Shown: piece after piece, positions 10,352 through 22,785 of the stretch | How positions within the stretch are numbered: the stretch's first letter is position 1 | Layout: each line of letters opens with the position of its first letter | Source: Trissonchulus latispiculum | Lineage: Eukaryota; Nematoda; Enoplea; Enoplida; Ironidae | Length of the DNA stretch: 64,000 nt | Assembly (NCBI GenBank): GCA_030248195.1 | Contig: JASAND010028271.1 | Coordinates: 1-64,000 of the forward strand | Direction: 5' to 3' | Notes under the pieces: generated by a model | Told to the model about the DNA's origin: nothing | Database searches by the model: none | What the model saw: the letters and a program-made list of their open reading frames with translations, nothing else | Program-made: the position numbers and the translations under genes

Positions 10352-11575
10352 TTAAGGGGGGGGGTCACTTTGGTCAAAAATCGATAGTCACGGATTTCCC
10401 TCATTTTCACACATAATATGCCCCCATATGTTCTGAAAAACAAGACCAAATATTAGTGTTCCAAATCAAACTGTGACAGAGTTATCCAGGTTCAAAGCTG
10501 TAAAACTTGAAAATTCTGGTGATGAGCCCTGCAAGGTCAGGTGGAGACCGAACGAGATCGAGAATAGGATTGACCGATACACCAAATTAAAGCCTTTACT
10601 AAGGTAATATTTTGCGCCAGACGTGGCTCAAGGCTAGCTATCCAGGCGTTCACAATGCAAGCTTGAGTGCTGCACTGACCTAACTTTGGAGGACTGTCCA
10701 GTATGTGACTTTAACTAGTTTTATCTTGCACAGACAGCATTTTGGACCCATATGTAGTTCTATGAGAAAAGTTCTCCTCGTTCCATTAGCTATCGATTGA
10801 TACCCAATTTGTCTATATTTGAAAAAATTTAAAAATTGGCATTTTCCACCTGTAAAGATAAAAGGTGCCGCCACAGCAGCCATGTTCAATATTGACGCAT
10901 TTGTTTTGGCCACATTATGTGGCAGGCGTGGATATATTAATCTGCCAAGTTTGGTGATTTTTTGTCACATAATGAGCGAGAGATTATCAAAAGAATGTGA
11001 AAATTATGAAAAATAGCCATTTTTACCAAAATTTGCTGTTTTTGTGGCAAGCTTTTTGAGCTTACTATAGTTGATGGAAACTTGCGAATACTTTCATAAG
11101 ACGTATTTTTATGTGTAGAGTGCAGCTATCTATTGGCCATTTCTGTAGCTTTCGCCAATCGTTCAGGACAAGCAAAAGAGTACTGTAGGTCCTGTTTTTC
11201 ATAGTCCAAAAACGCTGGATTTTCCAAAATTCTGACTTTAAAATTCACCAAAAATCCGCCACTCAACAGAATTGCACCAAACTAGACAGCTGCACTCTAC
11301 AATATGTCCTTGACATATGTGGAAAGTTTCAGCGCTGTATCTGTCATACAGCAAAAAATTTTTCTGCCACAAACTTTTTAACCTAACTTTTCCATTTTCC
11401 TATGTTGAACACATGTCAAGATCACCTTTGAAGGGCTGTACAGAACGAAAGAAGCAATATTACGCAAAACGCACTTGTCTTGTTTTGAGGACCCGTGGGG
11501 ACTACAAAATATGTGAAAATGAGCAAAATTGGAGATGGTCGAAAAATCGGCGAAAAAGTGATCCCCCCCTCTTAA
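10352..11575. mobile_element. TTAA-flanked element with G-rich termini
   Basis: TTAAGGGGGGGGGTCAC at 10352 is mirrored by an inverted TTAAGAGGGGGG terminus ending at TTAA 11572-11575. Inverted similarity, moderate by eye, continues inward for about 100 bp through a CTCATTTTCACA block and an AAAACAAGAC block. TTAA at both ends suggests the piggyBac-type target preference, but no transposase frame was found, so it would be non-autonomous. The same termini occur at 61127 and 63119. Confidence 0.6.
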
Positions 11576-12929
11576 GCAAACTAAAGTCTGACACAAAAAT
11601 GTGTGTACAAAATCTGTAACGCCTCCAGTGAACTCAATATACGTCGTAACCCCATAAAACCCATATATTTTCGGAATCCTTGTAGCGAGACAAACATTTT
11701 CATAAAATTTAAAATTTTTTAAAATTTCAAAAATTTTAAAATATCGGTTTTTCGGGGAATTTTTTCGGACCGTTCAAGTTATTCAGCTCGTTGTTTCAGA
11801 AAAATTTTCCCATCAGAAGACGCATCGATTGACACAAGAACGAAAAAAATCGGTTAAGAAATACGCATTTTATTCCAAAATTTCGTTTTTCCATTTCCTT
11901 TGATGTTTGCCGCTTTTTTCAACTTTGACTGGTTATTACTTGCGACCCGCTCAACGGAAAATTTTTTCGATTAGATTTTCAGGACCGCCTAGGCGCCCGC
12001 TTTCACCTTATATATGTGGTATTTCAAATTTTGAAAGCAGATTTTTTGAAAATTACCACTTTTTGACCAAAAGGTTCGGCAAAGCAGATTTAGTAAAAGT
12101 GAGTAAAAATACAATAATCATAAAATTCAAGCTGAGCTGAATCCAACGATATAAAGCTTTTGTTCCTACGACTTATATTAAGCCAGCAATGAATTTTTGA
12201 ACAATATCCCTTATTTCAGCTGGTTTTGCTAGTTTACACTGCTTCAGTCAAATCACGGCGGCAACATCAAAGAGAGCCAAAAACCAGCGGAAATAAGGGT
12301 ATTGTTTAAAAATTCATTGCTGGCGCAATATAAGTCGTAGCAACAAAGGCTTTATATCGTTGGATTCAGCTCAGCTTGAATTTTATGATTATGATATTTT
12401 TACTCACTTTTGCTAAATCTGCTTTGCCGAAATTTTTGGTCAAAAAGTGATATTTTTTAAAAAAATCTTTCAAAATTTGAAATACCACATGTATCAGGTG
12501 AAAGCGGGCGCCTAGGCGGTCCTGAAAATCTAATCGAAAAAAGTTTCCGCTGAGCGGGTCGCAAGTAATAACCAGTCAAAGTTGAAAAAAGCGGCAAACA
12601 TCAAAGGAAATGGAAAAACGAAATTTTGGAATAAAATGCTTATTTCTTAACCGATGTTTTTCGTTCTTGTGTCAATCGATGCGTCTTCTGACGGGAAAAG
12701 TTTTCTGAAACAACGAGCTGAATAGCTTGAACGGTCCGAAAAAATTCCCCGAAAAACCGATATTTTAAAATTTTTGAAATTTTTAAAAATTTTAAATGTT
12801 ATAAAAATGTTTGTCTCGCTGAAAGGATTCCGGAAATATATGATTTTATGGGGTTACGACGTTTATTTAGTTCACTGGAGGCCCTACAAGTTTTGTACAC
12901 ACATTTTTGTGTCAGACTTTAGTCCTTAA
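11572..12929. repeat. 1.36-kb foldback element
   Basis: Two arms of about 650 bp face each other around a 52-nt loop (12228-12279). The innermost stem is CCCTTATTTCAGCTGGTTTT with its near-complement, and the outermost is ACTAAAGTCTGACAC near both ends. TTAA lies at each end, the left one shared with the neighbouring element. The arms are highly similar but not identical. A related partial copy follows another TTAAGGGG terminus at 63129-63436, so this is a dispersed family. No protein-coding potential was seen. Confidence 0.9.
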
Positions 12930-13790
12930 CTTTGAGGCGAAATTATTGGACAACGACAATAAAGACTTGCGACTTTATTTTTAAAATGCGACTCTATAAA
13001 TATACCGTTTGGAATATCAAGCATGTAAAAACCAGCGGCATCGGCGAAAGCCGAAAATGACCCAAAAATGGACCCCCTAAGCTTGGCTCGATTGTTTCTC
13101 AGTGGGCGAATCGGAAAGGCCCCAATCTGAAAGCTGTCGGTTCAATTTTCAGCTGAGACTGAAACTTTTTTGACCTGAGCTGCTGTAGTGACATCGTTTT
13201 TCCTTGTTCGCCATTTCAATCCTACGGGAACTATATTCCGACTACGGCCAAACTTGACTCAAACAACTAGGCTCAGAGCTATATATATACATACCTGACT
13301 GATTTGTGGAAGAACCCACACTCAAAATCTTTTAATAAATGATAATATATACAGATGATACATATGAAGGATCACAGCTTTGGTTTAGATAATACTATAA
13401 TAAATATGAGTATAAAACACGTACAGTTAGCACAAAAGATCATAAAGCATAACCAACCGTGTTTTGTCACAGTCTATAAGATGCGTCAGAATTTAATTGG
13501 AAAATTATAGCCACTAAGTATGCTTTCTGTTTTCAGAGCAAAAACTGGGCTGTACTAATTCCTCGCAGTCTCGTGACCTCCCCCAAATCACTCTTTTGCT
13601 CGCTCTCCGAGCATTAAGCTCGAAAACAATTCGAGTCCGCTACGAGTTCAGTTCTCAAGCATTGCGGTTTTGTTTGCTAGGGTCTTCATAATTTGCGGAG
13701 GGAAGGTGAAATCAATCCTTAGCTTGCAAAACATAGCTTTTGCTTCAGCATGCCTAGTGGCATACTCTTATATATTATGTACTCTTGGCG
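12930..13790. other. Intergenic stretch, no gene recognised
   Basis: No exon-like frame stands out. Near 13728-13795 it carries the dispersed CATACTCTTATATATTATG block also seen at 3345 and 5210 beside the small TIR element of the TPM palindrome. Confidence 0.6.
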
Positions 13791-13792
13791 AA

Positions 13793-14005
13793 AGAGTAAG
13801 CCACGAGACTTCTCTAGTTAGCACAACGTTACAATAGAATCCGTGAAACCAGATCATACAGCTTGAGGATTATTTCAAAACCTCTTCGGGGGCAGAGAGT
13901 GTATAAAAGTTGCGGTAGCCATCAAAACTGAACTACTTTTTCGGGAACATTTATACTGCCTGGTAGAAGTCCTTCTACTCGATGACAAGTCTAGTGGCTT
14001 ACTCT
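13793..14005. mobile_element. Short TIR element sharing AGAGTAAGCCAC termini
   Basis: AGAGTAAGCCAC at 13793 is repeated inverted as GTGGCTTACTCT at 13994-14005. These are the subterminal blocks of the G/C-rich elements at 1481-2018 and 6589-7194, but the core here is ordinary sequence without G tracts. Probably a deletion derivative or a related MITE. Confidence 0.55.
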
Positions 14006-14193
14006 TCTTCAAAGGAGAATTTCAGAAAAAACCTTAGTCCTTTAAAAAGATTTCCTCAGTCTGGTAACCAATGTAGCGGCTGTTTCTAGCTTGGGCTCTC
14101 TATTTTTAACTGCCCAGATTTTAACTGCTGTAAAGACCGATTGAAGACATCGTCTAGTGCTACAACTAGTCTCCGAGAGCACAGGCTAGAAAA

Positions 14194-14228
14194 GTGCACA
14201 AAGCACAAAGCACAAAGCACAAAGCACA
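14194..14228. repeat. (GCACAAA)n short tandem repeat
   Basis: A 7-bp unit repeated nearly five times, just beyond the 3' end of the synaptotagmin-like gene. Confidence 0.9.
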
Positions 14229-14301
14229 GCGAGCTGGAATGAAGTAAAGCCGGGGGGACTATTGGGAGCTGGGAGTAAAAGAAAGGAAGCAGCCGGAGGA
14301 G

Positions 14302-17274
14302 TCACTCCCAATCCTCCTTGTGGTGTCGCAGATTGTGAGTCATCCGACACTCCTTCCCAGGGCAGGTCATCGTCTGTTCCCACTGATCCAGCTCCGTCCG
14401 TTCCCGACCCAGAGTTCCCAGGAAGACTTGACCGATCAGATCGTCTCCGGTCTGGGATCGGGCCGTATCGATAATCGATATGGTGATGTTGGTAGAGTCC
14501 AGAACGACCGGATGAGTCACCACAAGGAACATGACGGCTTCCTTGAACGCCGCGTTGCAGGTTCGTTTGAGGGTTCGACTGGTTTTGGTCTGAATCTTAC
14601 CGCTCTGCTCCACCGTGATTCGAACGCAGGGATCTGCAAATAGACATTGTTACAGTCATACCTGAACGGCAGGTCAAATTTCACTGACTCCTTGTGGAAG
14701 CAAATTTGGGTACCCCTTGTGGAAGCGATTTTCCTTAAACGTACCTCTGAATGCGGTGTTTAGCGATTTTTGCCGTTTTTTTAACAAAACACAGCGAGTT
14801 TTGTTAGCAAAAACAACGTTTTTCGGTCGTTTTTTAGAAAAATTGTGATTGTAAGTGAAAAACAATTTTTGAAAATTTTGGTACTAAAACCTATTTTTGG
14901 GCAATTTTCCTTCCCTTGTGGCCAATTTTCTTACAAAGTTTTTGGGGACGTTCCTAGCCGAAAATGGCGATTTTAAGAGAAACACTCCGAAAGAATTTTA
15001 GGAACCGTGTCAAAAATGGTGCCTGAAATTCATCGTGTACACGATTCATTCACGCGATTTAATTCGTGCAAAAATCGTGTAAGCGGCTTGCTTTGATAAG
15101 ATCATTTTTGAAATTTTTGTAACCTAGTCCAGTCAAAGTAGCAAGCCAGTGCTGTAATAAAGTGAATTAAAAACCTTTGACTTAACTTTTTGTGCACCTA
15201 TTTCCAAGTTATCAAAACAAACAAGAAGCTGTTTCTGCCGGAATACAAAAAGCATGGACAAAAACTGCCATAAAAAGAAACGTGTAAAATTCGTGTAAAC
15301 TTGAAAGAAAACGTTTCTAATTCTTGTAATTTTTATCGTTTACGCGATTTTATTTTTGACACGCTTCCTTAGTCATACCTAAATCTTGTTTTGGGCAATT
15401 TGGTTACCCCTTAGGTAGCCAATTTCGTGCCTCCTGTTGGAGCGATTTTTGTACCCCATTTGGGCGACTTCGCCATGGGGGAAATCCTCCCTCCCCCCAT
15501 GTTCACCTGAGGTGTCAAGTTAAGTCATAAGTTAGAACAACTCTTATAAAACTTTCCAGTCGAAACTATGGACTGCAATCACTTCTGCAGATAATAAAAC
15601 AAAAGGGTTTTGTAAAACAAACTGGTTTGAGTCTCTTGTACTGTTCTGTCTACACTGTTTGTGAAATGTGAACCATATTTGTTCTCCCTTTTAGAAAGAG
15701 GTCTTTGCATTATCAACGTTCAAATTCCACCGGGAAAGCGTACGAAAATTAGCAATCTCCAGAATTGGCGAATTCAAGTCGGAGCATCGTTGGGCGGCAA
15801 AATGAAAAGTCTCACTCTTTTTCAAAGGAAAAAAGTAGGACTACGATCCTGTAATTTAACTTCTAGTTGAGTGCCAGCCGAACTACAACATTCAGCAATT
15901 TCTATTTAAAGTTTAATTTTTCTTTTCATTTTTAATTTTCTTTTTCATTTTTCTCACCTGGAGGTCCGCTGATACCGAACTTTGGCAGCTGTTCAGCCTT
16001 GAGTAGATTGATTGTGAGTCTCTTAGCATCCTTTTCCAGACAGGTACCGATGGTGAGTCGACCAAGGCGCTGAAATAAACAAACAAATTATGCAAATTAG
16101 TTTTATAAACAAGGTTAATTGTGGGCCTGCAATGTCATCAGTAACAAAATGGTTCGTAATCAATGAATGAAAATTCCACACCACCACATAATCAATTTTT
16201 ATCAAATGCTCATCCTCATCTCCCAGAGGTCAGAAGTTGCAAAAACCAACTGACCCAGTTTCAGTTAAAATATGGTGATATTTTGCTTAATTTCTGTTAA
16301 AATATTGCTTTTTGCAACTTCTCGACTGCAATCATATTCGAATCTAAGAGATTTTGATGAACTTAAGTTCCGAATCAAAGCTGTCATACACCAACAACAG
16401 TCCGAAAACACTTCCGATTTGTATTCGCTTGTTAGTCCGAAAAAAGTTTGATCCAAGGATTTGTGTATTTTGATTAAGATTAATTTTGATTTTAAATTTT
16501 GAAATCAAAATTAGGCTTGAGACACTTCACCAATGTACGTATGTACCTTAGGATTAACTTTGGGCTGTAGGGATTTAGTGAGCTTGATCTCCTTCTTGGT
16601 AAGAAGGCCGGTAACTGAGCCCAGCGGCAGGTCAATGATCCCGATCACCTGATCCTTTTGAAGATGCCGACTTGCATGATGATACACTTTGAGTGACAGA
16701 CTGATATCCTTCATATCCTCCTGTCGAACATTGTCAAAAAAGAATTCCTCATTAAACAGGGCGTCCCGAGTCCGTTTCACAACCCGACTCTGCTGTCGTT
16801 GCAGTTTTCCGGGCATCAGGTAGAGTTTCACATAAGTGTTCAGCTCTTTTTCGGGTCTCAGCTGACCGCCCAGATTTTCCGCCTTGTTGACGGAAACTCG
16901 GAGTCGTTTTCGAACCGGAAAATACTGGAGTGACAGTTTGAGGAAACCGATTCCGGCCGTTGTCGCCAAATCCGTGTTTCCGGAACTGAGCCCGGTTTCC
17001 GGAGCGGGTCCGGAACCGGGAGGGACGGAATTTGCCGCAACCAGATTTAACGGAATCAGGGGAAAGGAGGTAGCCGTCAGTTTGCTTAGCTCTTCGGATT
17101 TTGCCAGGAGTACAGGCGGCTGTGGGGAGTCGCCATTCTGTTGCAACTGTTGCTGAGAAGCAGTCGAATTTCGATGCGATGAAAATAATTTACTGAGACT
17201 CTTTTTGCGATTTTTCAGATCAAAACTGCTGATTAGGCTGGGCGCTTCGTCCTGATCGAATAGGGATGATTTGC
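14302..17274 (-). CDS. Synaptotagmin-like tandem C2 protein, three 3' exons (5' incomplete)
   Basis: Exons on the minus strand are 17274-16547, 16069-15958 and 14633-14302. The phases join, giving about 389 residues. A Ser/Gln-rich linker precedes C2A (GFLKLSLQYFPVRKRLRVSV onward). C2B begins LGRLTIGTCLEKDAKRLTI and crosses both later introns, ending in a W-containing tail as in synaptotagmins. Tandem C2 domains of this family bind membranes and SNAREs in vesicle traffic. The first C2A calcium loop reads ELNTYVKL instead of the usual SDPYVKV, and C2B loop 1 keeps one Asp (PPDPCVRI) but lacks the first, so calcium binding is probably weak or lost, as in several known Syt paralogues. The exon or exons with the transmembrane segment were not found upstream in the window; the exact paralogue is undetermined. 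Confidence 0.85.
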
Positions 17275-18940
17275 CTAAAACAGTAAACAGGCAAATTGTT
17301 AAATTTGACTGAAAGTAACACATGTTATGATATTATACAGAGCCGATATAGCATTTTAACAGTTTTCTCTGAACTGGATTGCTTTGATCAAACTTGACAA
17401 CGGTGGTAGCTTCCATTCAGGTCACAAAAATTTACTTTATTTTAATGGTTCAAATTTAACCGAGCCCTTCGGGATAAAATTCGGGTGGATCGTATGTGGA
17501 AGAACCTATTTTGCCTAATTGTCTATTTTGGATAGCTAAACTTAGTCTATTATCAGCATGTTTTGCAAAAACTTGCGAAGCAAAAAAGCAATTTTTGGTC
17601 CATTTCTCACTTCTTGTGAAAATACATTAGGTACTTCTTGTGTGTAGATTTCCGTTACGTGCTGAAGCTCGAAACGGATACAATTCACTTCAACAAAGAC
17701 TTAATAAACGTAATAATTAGATTATAATTAGTTTATTTAGTTTATAATTATCCTTCCCTAATTGTAAAGTTTTTATAGCCGACTGACTGATTGTGGCTGA
17801 GGTTCCAATAAATTTAAGTTTGACGTAGTTTTTACTCTTACTTCAAGAGAGTACATATGCCGCATACTGTTGTCTATACTTCTGTGCAGTATTACGCGCC
17901 CCAGTACACTAATTACACTGTATTATATGTATTACTCACAGTAGAGATTATTAAAAGTTTAATTCTATCAATCTGCATTCTGTAATTGTCTTTGAAATTA
18001 TAAGACCTGATATTTTTAGCACATCGAAATTAGCAACTTGAAACTCTAATAAATTCAGGGCTTTGATTTTCAAATTATTGAACCTACATTGCCTACACTT
18101 CAGATCAAGACCCCAGCAAAAGCTTTTATTTTCTGGGGGAACTAGTTGAAAGGAAAAAACGTCTGATTGTCTCAAACTAGTTCGATTTCTGATGAACAAA
18201 TCTTTTTAGCATAAACGGAATTGTTCTGAGTATGGACAAGATTTGAGCCAGATTAAAATGAAGCTTTATAGCAGAGGACTGGATGTTACCTAACTGTTGA
18301 GATATGACTCTTCTATTGGAGAAGCCATGAATGGCTCTATTCCACCGTAGCTTAATTTCGAATTCTTTTTCCCGACGGTCGGGCTTCCACTGAAAGATTT
18401 TAGGTGCCTAGAAAAGCAGAAGTAACCTAGTCTGCAGCTAAACTATTAGGAAGAAACAGAATTTAGAAACCTTTTCATTTTTTCTTTCCTCCTAATACTC
18501 TCCCAAAATCTAGCAGAATTCTTTGGAGTTTTTTCAGGACGAAGTTTATGGGATCCCTCCTAGATTAGTTTAATCTTGGTTTTATTTGTGCTTGCTACAT
18601 ATTAGGTCCGTCACGTTAAATTCGCCCTGATGGGTAGACCTTTTAGTCGCAAAATTTCTGCACTAATTGAATTTTTAGTCTACACGTTTTCTGACTGATT
18701 ATATTTAGTCACAAATAGTCCGGAGTGTTCGGGACTTTGTGAGTATCTAATAATGACTAGTTCGGTGATATTTTGTCATAAACTTCCGGACAAATATTTT
18801 CTTATTCAAGATCAAGCCTACCGAGTTTAAAGTTAGTTTAAAGTGACGGACTTTAGGAGAAAGTTTGGTGGCTATCTACATATTATAAAAGAAGAAAAGA
18901 AAGATCCGAAGAAAAAGAAAAAAGAAAGAAAGGTCATTGC
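17275..18940. other. Upstream or intronic DNA of the synaptotagmin-like gene, no exon recognised
   Basis: About 1.7 kb of A+T-rich sequence with stop codons in all frames. It may be the next intron of the minus-strand C2 gene. No repeats were recognised inside it. Confidence 0.5.
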
Positions 18941-18949
18941 GGAAGCTCG

Positions 18950-19140
18950 TGATCCAAAACTGGCATCCAGCGGGGATCGGACCTGCAACCTTTGGTCACA
19001 ATCAGTCATACTCTACCAAGCCAATTCAGAATCTCTTGCACGCCGACTGCGATATCTCAAGTCAGTTTGCCTGTTGCGATTGACAGAGTTTTCTCCGAAC
19101 TGTAGGCAGACGAAAGGCTGAGGGTTCAAATCTTAGCGGA
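18950..19140. repeat. tRNA-like SINE fragments, two orientations
   Basis: On the minus strand, 18960-19030 contains an A-box-like TGGCTTGGTAGAGTATG and a B-box-like GGTCCGATCCCC. On the plus strand, GAGGGTTCAAATC near 19118 is another B box. The preceding stretch is a run of AAAG repeats (18890-18935). Together these suggest tRNA-derived SINE pieces. Confidence 0.5.
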
Positions 19141-19252
19141 AGGCGGATTTTTTTTCTGGTAGCGCATTCCCTTCTACCTGGTCAAAAAAGAAGGGGGATA
19201 GTCCAAAAACCTCAGAACTGAAAGGGCTACTGTATTAGCAACTCTAGGCCGG

Positions 19253-19560
19253 GTTCGTTGCAAAAGATCCTACGAAGTAACCTTCTAGAAGACTATATAA
19301 GAGGATGTCTAGGAGAAAGTTAGAAGACTTGGCTACTTAAACATACCAGTATACTTACACCAGTGAGTCAAGGTGAAAAGTTAGGAGTGGTGGATAGCAC
19401 GCCTAGCTTAGAAAAATTAAGCATACAGCACTGCTTGTCAGTTCATTCAATATGCTCAAGTCACTAGCTGAAAAGCGTGTGACTATTTAACTATATAAAA
19501 TAGCAACGATTATAGGATTATTATTATTATCCTATTACAACTTCTTGCAAATATGAATAT
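19253..19560 (+). repeat. Direct repeat, copy 1 (paralogous empty site)
   Basis: It begins GTTGCAAAAGATCCTACGAAG and ends TATTACAACTTCTTGCAAATATG after an ATT run. The same sequence recurs at 22745-22785 plus 23780-24283, where it is interrupted by the MITE at 22786-23779. Here GACTATATAAGAGGATGTCT is uninterrupted and acts as an empty site for that MITE. Confidence 0.8.
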
Positions 19561-22190
19561 ACCGGAACGATGAACGTGTTCAGCGACCTCGAAAACTCCT
19601 GCCGATGAAATTGAACAGTTGAAGACAAAAATGATATCTGTTCTCTATTTTTGTTTAGCTTTCATATCGCGACATGATATTATGAATGAGATGAAGGCTA
19701 ATGAATGAAACGAACGAAATGAAAAGTGAGAAAGTGATAAGGGATAAGACTATAATGCGGAAATAATTCTAATTGTTTACGTCAACAAGCTAATTTGCAT
19801 GTTTGTATTTATGTCGGCTATCCTTGTTTACTGCAGTCAGTCGCCAGCTTAAGAGAATGTTAAAATTAAATTTCAAGCTTTAAAAGAGCCAAAGCTTGTT
19901 GTTCTATTGGAGGTTCCACCGAGATGTATTGAATTCTGGTCTATACTGATCTCAGCTCCAGAAGTTGAAAATCTTTTTATCTCGCCTAAAGGCGAGATAG
20001 CTGTTATCGAAACTGGGTCTGATCGAACTGCGCAGAAACTAGGCTTAAGATTATGCCTATCAATAGCACTGCTCTCGCTTCTTTTCATGTTTTTGCCAGG
20101 AGGGGGCTTTGTTGTAATGCTGAACTTCAGGTGCATGCTGTTTCGCGACGTTATGTTTCTTGCAACCACTTTAACTAATTGTTCTAAAAATTTTATATTT
20201 TCGTGACACTTCTGACAGGGGCCCTTGGCATAATTTTGTGTTCTATGACGCGAAATATTAACTACATTCCCCCGCCGGTTGAAAGTAGAAATTGCTTTTA
20301 TTGGTCAGTTCAACAATATGCAAATTAGGATTGAGTGATTGCTGTCAGTTTGCAGAAGCTCTTCTAGCACGCGCTTGATTTGATACATATTAGATGTGAC
20401 TGTAAGCACAGTCAAGCTATACCTAACCTAGCTGAATTGCAAGTGATTGCGACTTCAACTGTCACTAAGTTTTCAAAATTTTTCTGAAAACTATCGCCTA
20501 CTAACTAAATTCTGAAATTCTCGAACTAGTGTTGTTTACTGTGTCAGCATGATTTCTCAGCTCAGCCTCAAAGTGATTGTCGTTAGCATTCACGCTTGGG
20601 AATTTCTGGTTAGGTCATTCACTGTACTTGGACCGGAAAACACTTTTCCAGCTATTTCGGCCAAAAACCGGTCAATTCTGTTTTTCTACAGCTTTCGGCG
20701 TCGCTTCACCCCCACTCCCCCTCCCCAAAACTTATCGACTCCTGCACTGCATTCGTCTGACCATAACCAGTGGCTGGGATACTATTTATCAAGATAGAGG
20801 ATATTCGGCAGTTTCGACGGCTGCCAATTTTTTTCTGATAGCGTGAATGAATAGAAACCGAATTTTCCAAAACCTTTGCTCAAAGTTTGCGCACAACAAG
20901 ATGAAACCGGATTTGAGTGAGATATTCATCCGATGAAAGGGGTCTGAGCTCAAGTCAGCTGTGCGGAAGTCCTGCACTGTCCTGTGAAACCCCTAAGCCC
21001 CCCCCCTAGAATAACTCTGCTTACAACTCCAAACGGGGTGACTAAAAGGGTTCTTAAAAGGCTATATTAGGTATGTAATATCCACTAGGACGTATTAGAT
21101 ATTAACTATCTGCAGCGAGATCATGCTCCTTTTAGGAGCCGCCTTGTTTTGACTGACCACCATCGTCTTCTTCGAAAACTTCGCTGATTGCGAAACAAGT
21201 TTGGTCTTTCAGCCTCGGCGGAATGGTTTTTTTCCCTTTTCAGATGTTTTTTCACGGCATCCTTGCCTATTATGCCATCCACGATCCTGTTTTCGTTTAA
21301 CACCTCTATGACCTCTGGGTGGTAATTTCTTTGCGCCAACGGACATTCCCTGCAATGCCTACCGACTGCAATCTCGACTGATCTCCAATGCACTGGCACG
21401 ATGCCATCAATGTGTATTCCCTAGGTTTAATCCTTAAGGATACCTCATTTTATGAGTTGTTGAGCAATGCTAACGGTCGGTTTTCTGTCCGTTGGGATAT
21501 TGAACTTTCGTTGTGTCGTCAGATCGTCATTACTTCCATCGATTCCAATAGTACGCATCATACATTAACAAGGGTACTGATTCCTGAGGATCCTGTACCT
21601 GTTTTAGCCCAAATTTTACGTGCCCTTGTACCTTGTCACAAATTGGGGGGGGGTGGTCCAAGCAGAAAAGTTTCTAGAAAAAGTGCAATTTTTCATTTTT
21701 AAGCGAATTTAGTGGTAAATTAACTATTTTACAGCCATTCTTGAGCAAACAGTTGTTAGCTTTTTTGATTGTTCGATTTGTTTGGAAACTCTTAGAAATT
21801 TAAAACAATTTTGGCAAATTTAGCTATTTCGGGTTAAAATTTCCGTTACGTTTTAGGTTGACTTGCCTTTCCTGGCACTGTCCCCTTTCCGTTAGCCCTG
21901 ATTTTGGTAGCCCTTGTACTGAACCTTCAATTTTTGATGGGTCCCGTAGCCCCCATACCCCTCCCTTGTTAAAGTGTGCTAAGTATTCCTATTGATTTTC
22001 TGTGACAGTCAATTCCGTGGTGGGAGGTAGGGAAAGTTTTTCATAGAACTTATTGTCCTACTGTAGCATTTGACGTGTTTCATGACGTTTTCGTGACGTT
22101 AGCATTTGACTAGTTTCAACTTTCAACTTCCCAACATTCGCGGTTTCTAAGACAAAAGAATGGCAGTATTTTATTGCCATTGCCAAGTGT
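19560..22190. other. Long non-coding stretch with one short GC hairpin
   Basis: No host gene was recognised apart from the weak candidate at 21121-21420. ATCTCGCCTAAAGGCGAGAT at 19979-19998 is a perfect 8-bp-stem hairpin, one of several short GC hairpins in A+T-rich surroundings in this window. A (C)7 run lies near 20999-21006. Confidence 0.5.
21121..21420 (-). CDS. Possible terminal exon of unknown protein
   Basis: An open frame of about 100 codons follows a CCTAG acceptor-like site at 21421 on the minus strand and ends at a stop at 21121. The predicted peptide has a CxxC-like pair (RHCRECPLA), a helical NENRIVDGIIGKDAVKKHLK stretch and a strongly basic C terminus. No family was recognised, no partner exon was found, and the frame could be fortuitous. 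Confidence 0.2.
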   Translation of the reverse strand, partial: GIHIDGIVPVHWRSVEIAVGRHCRECPLAQRNYHPEVIEVLNENRIVDGIIGKDAVKKHLKREKNHSAEAERPNLFRNQRSFRRRRWWSVKTRRLLKGA

Positions 22191-22194
22191 GAAA

Positions 22195-22270
22195 CTAAGA
22201 TACTACCGGAAAAGGATTCGATCTGTGTCCGGACCAGCACCAAGCGAACAGTCTAACCACTACACTGCTC
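22195..22270 (-). repeat. tRNA-like sequence (SINE head or pseudogene)
   Basis: On the minus strand AGAGCAGTGTAGTGGTTAGA resembles a D arm with A box, and AGATCGAATCC resembles a B box, about 45 nt apart. The acceptor stem is poor. Confidence 0.5.
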
Positions 22271-22785
22271 TGATTTCTACAAATTTATCGACAAAACCGA
22301 GGATAGACAATTATAATTTATCTGTTTATTTTAAACAATTTATTTTAAATTCTAAAGCTAAGCAAACACTGATGAAACAAATAGAGTGCAATCGCAAAAT
22401 CAATCTTTTCACACGAAAATTGTAATTACAGTTTTAGTTATTTATTGATTTGTTAAACCTCTGCCAATCAAGTGACAGGCAAATAACGCCCGATTTTCAG
22501 AGGTCTGAGGAAAGGAAAGCAGTGATCATTTGCAAAACAATTTACAGAGCAAAGAAAATGAAGTAAATCAACTGCAACAGTGCTCTAAAAATTGAAAAAT
22601 CAGAGAAAAATTGTAGGGCGAAAAAAACCTGCGTACTGGGACAAGTGTTTAAGATAGGACAGAAATCCTCCGCGCTAAACAATTTACATGCAAAACATAG
22701 GAATTGAAATGGGTCAACCCATTACAAGTATACCGCCTCCGGCGGTATAAAGAGATCCTACTAAGTAGCCTTCTTGAAGACTACC

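Noticed and set aside
14674..14865. Open frame directly upstream of the last synaptotagmin exon on the minus strand
   Set aside because: It lies in the intron between 14634 and 15957 whose splice sites and phases fit the C2B domain.
20618..20700. Frame reading GPENTFPAI, which recalls the PENT motif of GDPD enzymes such as the missing GDE1 N terminus
   Set aside because: No HRG precedes it, no ExD motif follows, and no splice phase links it to 55091. Probably coincidence.
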